From Halocafeteria seosinensis (Eukaryota > Sar > Bigyra > Bicosoecida), in NCBI GenBank assembly GCA_001687465.1, contig LVLI01000020.1:62001-126000 (forward strand): DNA of 64,000 nucleotides. Direction: 5' to 3'. The notes below the pieces were generated by a model. That model was given only the letters and a program-made list of their open reading frames with translations, made no database searches and had not been told where the DNA came from. The translations under genes were made by a program, and so were the position numbers. Position 1 is the stretch's first letter; every line of letters starts with the position of its first letter. Below, one piece after another: positions 40,849 to 51,396 of this stretch.

Positions 40849-43609
40849 TTCTCGTCGTTTTCTTCCTTTGGAGCAGTCCGGAGTATGCTAACGCTCATTT
40901 TCTTTACAGATCCTCGGTCTAATACATTGTCTGTGTCTTCCTCTTCGCTTTCTTCTTCTTGTGCTTCTGTATACAAATGAAGTAAATCTACTACGCACAG
41001 TTATTCATAGCATTTTGATCGCGTAGCGCTCTTACCTCCCTCCTTCCTATCAGACTCTTCATCTTTACTTGTCGGGATGCGAGGATTGTATGGGCTCATC
41101 TGGAAATTCTGGGATATATGCGTCTGCATCGCAAACATAGCCCCAGCCCCTTTTGCTTGCGACTTTGATCCTGATCCTGTTGGGGTCTGCGGCACTCCTG
41201 TCATCAACTCTGCAGATGTGTCACCTGCCTGACCTTCTTGTTTTTGATTACCGATATCCAGACCTAGCTTCGTGCTCTCTTCTGGATCGTGCATCGCTTG
41301 CATCCTCCTCACATCATCCATAACCACCTGCAGTTTGCCTTGCAGCGTAGTCGCCACCTCTCTGATCTCTCGTGGATCTAAGAGTTTTACAGATATGCGC
41401 GGTGGACTTTCAGATTCTTCTTCATTGTCTTGTTCACTTCCCTCCCCGATTTCAAAGACATCTTCAAAGGTAAAATGCCCTGATTCACGTTGTTGGGAGG
41501 CGGCAGGTGACGTTCTCGTTGCCGACGAATTTTCTACAGATGAGTACAGTTGCGACTTCGAACGTTCTTCAAGCTCATAAGATGGACCCGACCAATCCGG
41601 TACCAATCTCGAAATAACTCCTTGCAAGCCTATTCGAACAGGCTGCACGGTATCGTAAAGATATTCAAGTTCTGCTTTTTGATGGTCTATAGCTTTGTGC
41701 TCGTTTCCTAACTCCTGCTCCAAAATGTTGAGGTACCTGTTAGTCAAGCGTTCTTCTTTCTCTACTTTTACCTGATGCAAGTACTTTTCCACCGTCTTTA
41801 GTTCTTGAGCTAGTTCCGAAACGTTCGTTTCCTCGTCTTCGCATTTTCTAAGCAAGTCCTTCCTTGCGTCGTCCTGTCGCTTGCACAGATTCAGGACACT
41901 TTGGACAGTCATGGGCTCATTTTCTTTACTGGTCGGAGCACTGGCGGAAGACGCTGTGGAAGTTGGCGACATCGATCCTTTAACTGACTCCTGTCGCGAA
42001 GGAGTACCTTGATCTCCTCCTTCCCCCGTGGGAGGAATAAGTCCTAGCCTCTGGAAACAACGCTCAAATCGAATATGCTCTTCCTGCTGTTGAGTGCGCT
42101 CTCCCTCTTTTCTATCCATAGCTTCTGCCTGGCGAATCTTCTCAATCTCCTTTCGCATCCTCTTTTCTTCCTCTTTCCGCTGACGTTCGCGTTCTTCCTC
42201 CTCTTCTAACTCCTTTGCTCGCTCTACCTGGCGTTCGACGAAGGTATCAAATGCTTCCTTCTCGCGAAGCCAATCTTGTTTGAGTTTCACTTCATGCTCC
42301 CACAGCTTAATTTCTTCTTTGGATCGTTTCTTTAGCTCACTTAGCCGAGCGCGCGATTTCCCTAAAGCTTCCTTCGATATCACTTGCTTATTGTCCAATT
42401 CGCTTAAGTGAGTCTTCACTCTCAATGATTCTTCCTCCAGTTCTTGGAATCGCTTCTGCGCATTCACGACTTCCTTGTTTATCCTTGCTTCCATATGCTC
42501 ATAAGTTGAGCGTTTTTGCCTTTCTTTTTCGACCTTTTTCCTCAATTGTTCGTACTGCTCCCGTTTCTTATCAAGGGTCTGCGGGAAACCGGAAAGAATA
42601 TATGCGGTCCACGTGGCGAACACGTTATTCAAAGTGCAAGAGTACGTACCGCATGGTTACCGAAAACTGGTTTAGCAGATATCCCTTTAACGGGCCGCAT
42701 TTTTTTTCTCGTCATACCTACTCTTTCGGGATTAACCCGCTTTTCTTTGCGTCCCTTCTTACTGACTTCTGCGGTCTTTTGCTGTGACCCAGGTTCTTCA
42801 CTGTCGGCGTTGTAGCGACTACTATCTCCAGAGGGAGGATCTTCATCCTTAGATGAGCTTGCACCTTTCATTTCCTCTGCTGCTTGACGCTGAAGGTCGT
42901 CGATGTATTTATCAGGGTCCAATCCTAATGCTGCTCCATCGCAAACGAGGTCGCGAAGTTTCAATTCTAACTGTTGGGCCTTTTCGCGTTGCCGCTGTAG
43001 CTGAAAGCGCTCTTCATCAAATTCATGTCGCTTCTTGTTAAGGGTCTTATATACATTCTCTTGTAGTGTCTTAACTAACTCATCAGCAGAGTTTTTACTG
43101 TCATTCCGGTTCTGCATAAACAAGTGACAATGACGTCGGTAGCCTTTCAGTGCTCGTGGGAGCTCAGAAAAACTTACCATCAAAGTGCGCACATTTGTTC
43201 GAGTCATATCTGTGGGGTTCAAAGACTTTTGTGGGACCATTCCCACATTGCCAGTACGCAATTCATCCAACTTGCGCATCACATCCTCCTCAGAGTTGCG
43301 ACCGGTGCTATTGCGCTGAGTCCTGACTCGAGACGTGCTTTCTCGTTGAGTAGCATGTCGCCGTTCCGAAGGAAGCATGGCGCTACCTGAGCGTTGTGTT
43401 GAGTGCTTTTGCTGCCCTTTCGCTGCTTGATGGATCTCAGGCAAGCTCGATGCGCTCGAAGACAGCGCAGTTTTCTGTTGTTGATCCTGTCTTTCATTAT
43501 CCTGTCGAGGGCGAGGACTGCGTCGCTGCTGTTTCGGTGCCATTAAAGTATTCTCGTCTTCCCCGGTGGTTTTGGGGGGCTTATCGTTCTGCTTCCGGTT
43601 CACGGACAT
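40845..43609 (-). CDS. Long coiled-coil protein, function unknown
   Basis: Four exons: 43609-43178, 43111-42650, 42578-41036, 40966-40845, giving 852 aa. The N-terminal 100 residues are Q/S/R-rich and disordered. Coiled coils cover roughly residues 145-215, 300-480 and 565-650, with a strongly E/R/K-rich stretch near 415-470. The last exon adds an acidic tail. The first intron is 66 bp, a multiple of three, and contains no in-frame stop, so an unspliced message would still encode a continuous protein. The pattern of a basic disordered head plus several coiled coils resembles cytoskeletal, centrosomal or axonemal proteins, but I cannot place it in a family. Its stop overlaps that of CDC73 by 4 bp. 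Confidence 0.78.
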
Positions 43610-44463
43610 TGTGGAAGATCACGGTGTGCGCCAACGGCAATCAAGCAAGCAACCCAGCTCCTTTGCTGGCCAGTTTCCACGGCGCTTTCCCCAGAACTGA
43701 GCTTACTACAACGGAATTATCACCAGTGATAAGTCTCAGCCATCGTATCGCACGCAAAGAGTGTGAGGCACTCTTGTACATAAACGACTTCCTCGCAGAG
43801 CAGTTCAACGACTCTCTGCACTTGGTGTCTTCCGTGTTCTAGCGAGTTAGCTGCACAGATGCCCAAGTGTTCGACTTCGATGAGATCAAACAAACGAATT
43901 GAGCCGATTGTAGTAGTGGCAAGTGGTTAGCTGGGCGTATTTTCTAAAACTGGGAAGCGATGCGCGTTTTCCGTGTCGCACGGTTGGTCGCAAGCAACTT
44001 CCCAGCAGCAGAGCAATACAACTTTCGGGTTCTACACTTTTGATTCATCCTGTCACAGTGTGAACAGAAAAGGAAAAAGTAATGAAAAAAAAATACCGCA
44101 AACATGTATTGGAGTTAATGTTTTAACTCATTGATGCAAGGGTTAGGCAACGTGTGTTTGCAGATTCTACGTGAATGGAATCTCACCAACCTACACTGGT
44201 AATTAGCAGAACCCACAAAACCTTGAAAGCCCAGAAGGAATGTCGGAATAACATTCGATTTCAATTTCAATTTCAGTGAGTCATCCACCGCACTTCCAGG
44301 AACAGGTTTTTGACGCCCGCGGCGAGTGGTGCGTATCACTTCTTTTCAGAATCTGTTGACATTTGACACGGCAATGTTTCCTTCGACTTATTCGCCGCGC
44401 AAGAGCCCTTCATGTGGTTGATTTGCCCATCTTAATGGCGCTGTAACACAATAGGAAGATACC
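43610..44463. other. Divergent intergenic region with a possible small ORF
   Basis: This 854-bp region lies between divergent coiled-coil and SF3A1 genes. A plus-strand open frame continues to 43842 and reads like globular protein over its last 70 codons, but it has no ATG outside the exon of the opposite-strand gene. I do not call it. The rest shows no RNA gene or repeat. Confidence 0.4.
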
Positions 44464-45996
44464 ATGGGCACTCAGAATGGCGAAGACGATGTGGGGGTCA
44501 TTCGCCCTCCCCCTGAAATACGTGCCATTGTGGATAAAACAGCTGAATTCGTCGCCCGTAATGGAGCTGAATTCGAGCAAAAAATTGCAGAAAAGCAGCA
44601 GGGGAATACAAAGTTCAATTTTTTAAAAGAATCAGATCCGTACCATGCGTACTATGTACAGCAAGTGGAGCTCTACAGACAGGGGAAGCAGCCACAGCAG
44701 CAGCAGCAACCCGAAACAACCAGCAAACAGGAAGCCGAATCGGCCACTGAACAGAAAGCAGACGCTACAGAGACACAGTCCTCTGCGGGGGACACGAAGA
44801 AATTATCCTCGAAAGTAGCATTGATAACCCCCTATTTGGAAGCGAAAAAGAAAATACCCGGAGGAAGCGAAGCGCCGGAAGCACCGCCGTCGTTCCAGTT
44901 TATGTTGGATCCCCCTCCAGGAATATCACCTGCGAAATTGGAGACAATTAAACTGACTGCTCAATACACTGCGGTCTCTGGAAGATCATTTCTGACGGAA
45001 TTATCCTCAAAGGAGGAAGGAAACCAGGAGTTTGACTTCCTCAGACCAAATAACCAACTCTTCCCCTTTTTCACTTCGCTGGTTGAAAAATACTCAAGCA
45101 TGGTCAAAGGACCGAAAGATTTACGCGACAAGGTCGCTCACATGGCAGAACACAAGTTCAGTGTCTTTGAAAAGAGCGTGTGGAGGGCAGAGCATAAGCG
45201 CGTGGAAGAACAAAGAAAAGCTGCGGAACGTGCAGAAACGGAGGGGGAACAGTTGGCAATGGCAGATATCGATTGGCATGACTTTGTGGTAGTAGACACA
45301 ATTAACTTTAATGACGATGACGAAGGACTCCCTGCCCCCTCGTCGCAGCCTGCACCTCGACAGCATCAGCCCGACATCTCTGCCAAACCAGCAGCTGCTG
45401 CTCCCCAGAAGGATGATGATGACGGAATGGACACGGACAGTGATGAATCTGAACACGATACAGAAATGAAACCTGTGGAGGATGATGATGAGAAGCTTAA
45501 TGTTGTCCCAGAAGAGAGTTATCAGCCTAAAGTTGCTCAAAATCGGCCAAATGCTCCGACTATCGTGCATCCTCAAACAGGAAGGGAAATTCCTGTGGAT
45601 AACCTGAACGAAAACATGCGGATCGAGTTTATGGACCCGAAATACCGAGAGGAAACGCAGAGAGCTCTCGAAAAGCATAAAACGACGAACTACCTTGGTG
45701 GTGAGGATGTTGCTGAGAATTTACAACGACTAGCCGCCAGACGTTCAGATATTTTTGGAGAGGAGACTGCCAAGGCGAGGGCGCGGGTCCCTCAAGAGGA
45801 AGGAAGCTCTCAATCCAAGGTTGTTTGGGACGGTAAGATCATGTCTGCTCAGGCCTTGCAAGAAGCAAAACGTCTGGCTGCGCAGCAGCAACAGCAACAG
45901 GAAGCCACTCAGTCTAGCAAAGTTGAGAATCAGTCCACTGTTGTAGGGCCGGCGCCACCGCCACCGGCTAAGCGAACCAAAAATGAGAATGAATAA
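44464..45996 (+). CDS. SF3A1: Splicing factor SF3A subunit 1 (SF3a120/PRP21)
   Basis: Single exon, 510 aa. Two SURP modules are clear: residues 21-70 (VDKTAEFVARNGAEFEQKIA followed by KFNFLKESDPYHAYY) and 158-205 (TAQYTAVSGRSFLTEL, then FDFLRPNNQLFPFF). The central PRP21-like region contains DWHDFVVVDTINF. A conserved late block, NAPTIVHPQTGREIPVDNL followed by RIEFMDPKYREE, matches animal SF3A1. The protein then ends after a Q-rich stretch and lacks the C-terminal ubiquitin-like domain of animal and plant SF3A1 (human is 793 aa). SF3A1 is part of U2 snRNP and the second SURP binds SF3A3. Intronless. It stops 45 bp before the convergent NUP62 stop. Confidence 0.92.
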   Translation: MGTQNGEDDVGVIRPPPEIRAIVDKTAEFVARNGAEFEQKIAEKQQGNTKFNFLKESDPYHAYYVQQVELYRQGKQPQQQQQPETTSKQEAESATEQKADATETQSSAGDTKKLSSKVALITPYLEAKKKIPGGSEAPEAPPSFQFMLDPPPGISPAKLETIKLTAQYTAVSGRSFLTELSSKEEGNQEFDFLRPNNQLFPFFTSLVEKYSSMVKGPKDLRDKVAHMAEHKFSVFEKSVWRAEHKRVEEQRKAAERAETEGEQLAMADIDWHDFVVVDTINFNDDDEGLPAPSSQPAPRQHQPDISAKPAAAAPQKDDDDGMDTDSDESEHDTEMKPVEDDDEKLNVVPEESYQPKVAQNRPNAPTIVHPQTGREIPVDNLNENMRIEFMDPKYREETQRALEKHKTTNYLGGEDVAENLQRLAARRSDIFGEETAKARARVPQEEGSSQSKVVWDGKIMSAQALQEAKRLAAQQQQQQEATQSSKVENQSTVVGPAPPPPAKRTKNENE

Positions 45997-46041
45997 ACAC
46001 ATCACGAAGCCGCTAAAATAAAAGGAGTGTTGATTGTTAAG

Positions 46042-48083
46042 TTATCTGTTTTGGTGCTTCATCTTCTCCGCTTCGGCACTGATCTGTCTCTCTACTGTCT
46101 TCGCTTGACTTTGCAAATGGTGAGCAGTCTGATCTATCCACTTCATGCTATGCATATGTGCGTCCAATGTTCTCCGAATATCATCCAACTGCATAGGCCA
46201 AAATTAAACAGAAATACGCGATATCGAAGGCTTTCACTATGCAATACTCAAGCAATTCAACTTACAGAGTTTTCCTCCTTGCCAGCATAAACATCATTTG
46301 CCTGATCGACGAGGTTCCTAAGACATGTTTGCAACTCCATCAGTTCGTTTTCTACGTTTTGAGCGAGCTCATAGTAGTCTTCCCTTTCGCGATCGGCTTG
46401 AGTGCTTCCTTCTTCCACTTCGTCATCAGCCTTTAAGATGTCGTCAACCTTTGCCTCTAGGTGGCCTAACTCTGTGATTATGTTGTCTTGTTGATGTTCC
46501 ACAGCTTCGACTTGCTTCCCAATATCATTACAGCCTCTTTCTAAATCAAAATACTGTTCGGCTAGCGTAGACAACGAGGAATGATACCCTTTCAGCTGAG
46601 AGTCCCACTCAGCAATGTGCTTTCCTTTCTCGTCAAAATCACCTCGTTGCTTGTCCAGTTGCTTCTTCCACTCACGGAACAGCTTATCTAGGGTCTTGTC
46701 ATCGATTTCTTCAGTTGAAGGCTCCAAGGGCCGTGGCTGCCCAGCCGCTTGCCCCTGGCTTGGCGGAAAGACATTTGCGTTCCCGCTTTGAGTAACGCTG
46801 GTTGTGCTTGTGGTGCCTGATGTCTTTGCTGGCTCCGACGTGCTTAGGATGTTTTTCTTCGGCTGAGCTGTACTGTCGTTACTAGGAAAGAAGTCTTGTG
46901 AATCCGCTGTCCTCTTTTGCAGTGAACTCGAGCTGAGTCCTGATTGAGTAGAGGCGTTTGCAGCACCACCTATCCCTGTGTTGGTATTACCGAAAAGACT
47001 GCTGCCTCCGGAGCCACTGCTCTGTTGGGTACTGCTCATCGTGGTCGGAGCAGCACCTCCAAACAAGCTATTTCCTGCCCCAAGCGTTTGGCCAGATTGT
47101 TGCCCAGAGCTGGTGCTGCTGGTGCTAGTTCCAAACAGCCCTCCCCCTCCAAGAGATTGACTAGTTTGCTGCCCAGACGGCCCGCTACTACCACCACCAA
47201 AAAGACCAGCACCAGCTCCTCCGAGAGGTTGACTCGTTTGCACCCCAGAGGTAGCATTGCTGCCGCCGCCGAAAAGACCACCGCCACCTCCTCCGAGAGG
47301 CTGACTTGTTTGCGCTCCAGATGTGGCACTGCTGCCACCCCCGAAAAGGCCGCCACCACCTCCAAGCGGTTGACTGGTTTGCACTCCAGATGTGGCCGTG
47401 CTACCGCCACCGAAGAGACCACCACCTCCCCCTCCGAGAGGTTGACTAGTTTGCATTCCAGAGGTGGTACTACTGCCGCCACCAAAAAGGCCTCCCCCTC
47501 CTGCTGAGCTGGTGTTGGTNGTGGTACCACCGCCTCCAAATAAACCACCACCACCCCCTCCTCCTCCAAAGAGCCCTGTATTTGCAGCAGTAGTACCACT
47601 GCTGGNTCCCCCTATACCCCCCAATCCACTCGTTTGCAAACTTGTGCTGGTTGTTGAGGCACCAGCGCCACCCCCAAATAATCCTGCGCCACCTCCTCCT
47701 CCTCCGCCGCCAAACAGGGAGCTTTGTTGTCCACTAGCCGTGCCACTGCTGCTTCCAAAAAGTCCTCCTCCTCCTCCTCCTACACCAGCGCCGCCAAATA
47801 TTCCCGAGGCTCCTTGTTGACTACTGGCACCACTGGCTCCAAAAAGGTTGCTTCCCCCTTGTTGTGGCGTGCTAGCCGTGCTTTGACCGAAAAGACTACT
47901 TTGTCCAAATGCTCCACCACCGCCACTACTTTGGCTTTGCTGCTGTCCGAATAAGCCTCCACCACCGGTAGAACCACTATTTTGATTCTGTTGCTGTCCA
48001 AATAAGCCACCACTAGTGTTTTGGTTCTGTTGTTGCCCAAATAGACCTCCTCCTCCACCACCACTTTGACCGAAAAGGGCCAT
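46042..48083 (-). CDS. NUP62: FG nucleoporin NUP62/NSP1
   Basis: Two exons: 48083-46266 and 46188-46042, giving 654 aa. Residues 1-400 are FG repeats (GLFGQQQ, GLFGGGS) in a G/S/Q/T sea, including about five tandem 66-69-bp units between 47145 and 47490. Two ambiguous bases (47520 and 47606) fall in this region. From about residue 460 the NSP1_C coiled coil begins: [20 protein letters not shown], then [20 protein letters not shown]. The second exon completes it with [23 protein letters not shown]62/NSP1 is the central-channel nucleoporin: FG repeats bind transport receptors and the coiled coil assembles with NUP54/NUP58. The start is at [11 protein letters not shown] 1.3-kb inverted-repeat-bounded segment lies 102 bp upstream. 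Confidence 0.92.
47145..47490 (-). repeat. Tandem GLFG-type coding repeats in NUP62
   Basis: Roughly five copies of a 66-69-bp unit encoding variants of [15 protein letters not shown] followed by LFGGGS. Units differ mainly in glycine-run length and in synonymous and S/T/A/N changes, which suggests recent unequal exchange. Ambiguous bases nearby show the assembly was unsure in this region. Confidence 0.8.
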
Positions 48084-48185
48084 TTTTCTTGTGTTTTGCG
48101 TGATAATCTATCAGATTACAGTTAGCACAACTAGAGTAGGAATGCATATGAATGGTGTACTACAAACCCGAAATATTCATTCCAT

Positions 48186-49500
48186 GCAGGCTGGGACAAA
48201 TCTCCCCACTTTTCGTCTCCCCAATCGGGGTCTGGGGAGATCCGGCCCGGGGTTTTCACAGATTTCTTGGGTGTGCAAGGGGAAATTTCGGTTCTCGGAC
48301 CAAAATGTACTATTTTATGGTTTTATGGCCCATGTAAACACCTCATATAAACTCTAGATAACAAAAATTGTGTAAAATTGAACATTTTCGGAGGATAGAG
48401 TCATTAAACATCTTACTCGTGGCCTTCTGGAATTTCCGCACTTTCCACACTCGCAGAATGTCGACCGGGAGACAGCAACCTCTTATGAAAATCGCACACC
48501 ATGTCATGTATCATCTCATAATTTGTTACGGATTTTACAAGACCATCAGTAAGCTCATTTTATCGTAGAGAAGCCTGCGGATCTTCCGTTCGGTTCTTGA
48601 CCTTGTGGCGTTGCTCACTCCTATAGTGAGACACTGTATCTCAACATCACTTGTTCTAGGCTCTTTCCTTCCATGTTATGCTCCTTTTTGCCTGTTTCTA
48701 GCTGTTTGGTCCAATGATCTTTCGTTTGTTCTTTGGTGGTAAATCGCGGTGGAGGCTTCAGTTCCTCGTCGTAAACAAAAGTGGTCCAGACGATTTTACT
48801 GACATCGCATTCAGAGCCACATTCTTCATAATCAATTTTCTTCAGCAGTACAAAGCATTTTTTCTGTCTGGGCAAGACCTCTATGGCTGGATCCACATAT
48901 GTTTCGAACTTCTTGAGGAGTCGTCTAGCTAGCTCAGCGAATCCTGGATTCCTGATGCCCTATTGAAATTGTCGACGCCGCGGACACATACTCCTTCCTT
49001 GTGTTTCCTTCAATGTAACACCAGTGGTTTCATGTCGAACCAGACCTTGGCCCTCATCACCTTCCATAAGTCGAACAGACTGCTGAGTATATGTTTGAGT
49101 TCCTCCACGTCTTCCGTCGCTACAGCGGTCGGAATCAGCATTTGTCTTCCTTTCCTCTGCTTCAATAATATCCCCAAATTCATCAAGATAATCTTACTGT
49201 TACGTAGCATGTTGCTCAGTATCTGTATCACTGCTATGGCGGCCACGCTTTTGGCCCTTGGAGCGACCGGCGCTGGCGCGGGTAGCAGGCATGTTCCCTG
49301 TGCCACTTACGAGATAATACAGGCCCAAATAAAGGTGCATACAGCCTTAAAATAATGTATTAAGTAATGTGAGATGGCAATAGATTAATGACAAATGCTC
49401 ATAATGGATATATAACAATTTTTCGTACATCACCCCAAATGGCCAGTGGGGAGACTCCCCAGTCTCCCTGATTACACTAGGGAGATTTGTCCCAGCCTGC
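48186..49500. mobile_element. 1.3-kb segment with perfect 21-bp terminal inverted repeats
   Basis: The 21 bp at 48186-48206 are the exact reverse complement of 49480-49500. The repeats do not extend outward by another matching base, and no target-site duplication is obvious. Both termini are followed inward by CCCC/GGGG-rich sequence of similar composition. The interior carries a possible two-exon minus-strand gene. The segment sits just upstream of NUP62 and begins the repeat-rich zone that runs to about 54.6 kb. A non-autonomous DNA transposon or a captured gene between inverted repeats would both fit; no transposase was seen. Confidence 0.5.
48621..49210 (-). CDS. Hypothetical two-exon gene inside the inverted-repeat segment
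   Basis: Exons 49210-49022 and 48959-48621 would give 175 aa. The junction uses a GTGTTA donor and a TTTCAATAG acceptor (62-bp intron) and joins WFDMKPL to GIRNPGFAELARRLLKKFET. The exon 2 product is charged and soluble: VDPAIEVLPRQKKCFVLLKK, then VWTTFVYDEEL and KDHWTKQLETGKKEHN. I recognise no domain. The start could lie further upstream. Its position between perfect terminal repeats suggests it may belong to the element. Confidence 0.4.
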
Positions 49501-49650
49501 CCGAGGAACGCCGGACCCGGTTGACAGTGTTGACAAGTTGACACCCGCCGGCGGCCGGACGGCCCGGGACGGGCTTCAAGCCCGGATCGCTGGCCCGGGG
49601 CTGAGCTGCAGCGAGACAGCACTGCCGCAGCAGCCTGCGGAGGGAATAAA
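49501..49650. other. GC-rich patch
   Basis: About 150 bp with much higher G+C than its surroundings, directly outside the right inverted repeat. It contains runs such as CCGCCGGCGGCCGGACGG and a perfect hairpin core GGGCTTCAAGCCC near 49571-49583. No coding function was recognised. It may be a foreign insert or a structured regulatory sequence. Confidence 0.5.
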
Positions 49651-49738
49651 CCTGGGAAAGCGAAAGGTTAGGGCTCAACACGGTTAGGCGCCTAGACATG
49701 TAGTATAGTGTAGCGCATCGGCCAATATTACTAACTAA

Positions 49739-49945
49739 CCGCTTCAGGTTTGTTAGGGTAAGTGTGATGATTGGTATGAGTGATCTGACCATACATACAC
49801 GCATGGTTCAATTGTTTACTCACACATGACTACAAACATCGGAAAGTCTGTTTCAAACGCGTGTCTGGAGAGAGCGCCTGCCGCTTCAGGTTTGTTAACA
49901 AGTGTGATGATTCATGATGATTGGTATGAGCGATCTGACCATATA
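49739..49945 (+). repeat. Imperfect direct repeat pair
   Basis: A segment at about 49739-49795 recurs at 49881-49945. Both copies contain CCGCTTCAGGTTTGTTA, AGTGTGATGATT, TTGGTATGAG and GATCTGACCATA in the same order, with a small insertion in the second copy. The repeat unit is about 142 bp apart and non-coding. Confidence 0.75.
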
Positions 49946-50215
49946 TGCACACAGCATTTGATTTCTTCTACACGCACATATGCTTGGATTGTCTGTATTT
50001 CGTGTATGCGGCTAATTCAAGAGTCCGCCGTATAGACTACCAATCGGACAGCACCCAAGTCTACCGAATCTCCCTCTGTGAAGATCGGATTTCAAACGGT
50101 CTCAGGCCTTAAGCCCTCAAGGCTTGCGGGACAAACCCTCAAACAAATCTTGACGCTGAAAACGGTCTGGTTAGGACTGCTCCAACTTTCCCTGTATTGC
50201 ATCATCGGCATTGAT

Positions 50216-50721
50216 TCAAGATCTGGTCGGCTGAGAAGCGCATATACAATGTATGTACTTACCCTTCCGGATCACAATGACGTAGAATTCTACCGGTATC
50301 TTGAACAACAGTTCCTCCTCTTTACTCCTGCTTGTGTCATCCTTTGAGTAGGTAGGTTGGCGCGGCATAAACGTGGACTGATACTCAGGCACCACGAAGT
50401 AGAATTTCGGCCAAACGATGGCGTCCTCTTCCCACCTGTAGGAGTCACGCACTTGCTTCCACCAGAAGTAGGTGCGCGGGACAAATCGCCCAGATCGGCA
50501 AAAATATATTTTACCCACGGGTAAATCCCTAGGGCACTTCATGTAACATGCGCCATCATTTCTGAACCCCATTTTAACAAGGATTCCAAACCTACTCTTG
50601 GAATCTGGATACGTCCATCCAATATCGAGATATAGCCACGAACAACATGGGGCGATTTTCCTGAGCTGGGTGCGCTTTGGCGGGTGACTTTGTTGGCATA
50701 TTCCGTCGCTTTCGGCTGCAT
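50216..50721 (-). CDS. Hypothetical ORF, probable last exon of an unknown gene
   Basis: A frame of about 168 codons, opened by a good splice acceptor (TTCTTCAATGCAG) at 50722. The product is rich in aromatic residues and cysteine: APCCSWLYLDIGWTYPDSKS, MGFRNDGACYMKCPRDLPVG, FVPRTYFWWKQVRDSYRWEE and WPKFYFVVPEYQ. No domain is recognised. A diverged copy of part of it lies about 1 kb upstream at 51397-51679, so this is a duplicated, probably mobile or decaying family. Upstream exons were not found. Confidence 0.4.
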
Positions 50722-51320
50722 TGAAGAAGAGAGATATAGTCAATATAGCACGTTTACTGTTTTACTATCATTCAAAACAAGAAATATACAATTCCGAGCA
50801 GGAATGGTGAAATAAGAGCTTGCCAAAGAAGGTGCGCCCTTTTGCGGATTTCTGCATTTGTGAAGCTGAAACGCACGCTTTTGAGGGTGGGTTGGTGCGC
50901 TTTTGCTCGTGTGTGTCCGCTTTTGGCTGCCCACTTTGGAGGACCTATTGACCAATATAGGAGGTATTGATCTCAACGAGGATAAGATGATATGATGCAT
51001 TGTTTAATTTTAATGTGATTAGTCGGAAAACAGTCCACATTTATGGCTCGACAGCACTATATGGTGTATCCAAAGAGTGTGCGCGCTTTTGCGGGCGCTT
51101 GTCTGGGAACTTGCAGCTGGGGTAAAAATATCGCCGGATTTCAAAGGCTCTCACTGACCGGAATACTATCGCAGGCCACGTTTTCGAGGTCCGACTGGTA
51201 AGTACATTCTCTAGGCACGGTAGGGCCCACAAAAGATCCAGGGAATATCGACGTTAAGCGTGTGTATTTGGAGCTTTTTCCGACCCTCCTTTTTTGCGAC
51301 AAGGTGCACGCTTTTGTGGG
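50668..51320 (+). repeat. Seven dispersed copies of a GTGCGC-CTTTTG-GGG motif
   Basis: Near-copies of the core GTGCGCGCTTTTGCGGG occur at 50668, 50831, 50871, 50894, 50913, 51079 and 51303, all in the same orientation. Spacing varies (about 20-225 bp). The core is short, G+C-rich at its edges, and not obviously coding. It recalls iterated protein-binding sites. Confidence 0.6.
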
Positions 51321-51396
51321 GATATTCGGATGCCCATAACATAATATCCACTGACAATACATTCATTATCGTGGGCGTAGTAGATTGATAGTGCGC

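Noticed and set aside
43396-43842. Plus-strand ORF ending at 43842 with a globular-looking C-terminal 70 residues.
   Set aside because: Its only ATG codons lie inside the opposite-strand exon of the coiled-coil gene, and no splice site or motif supports it.
47464-47820. Proline-rich plus-strand ORF.
   Set aside because: It is the antisense of the Gly/Phe codons of the NUP62 FG region.
48170-49520. Target-site duplication for the inverted-repeat segment.
   Set aside because: Flanking bases on the two sides do not match, so classic transposition is not proven.
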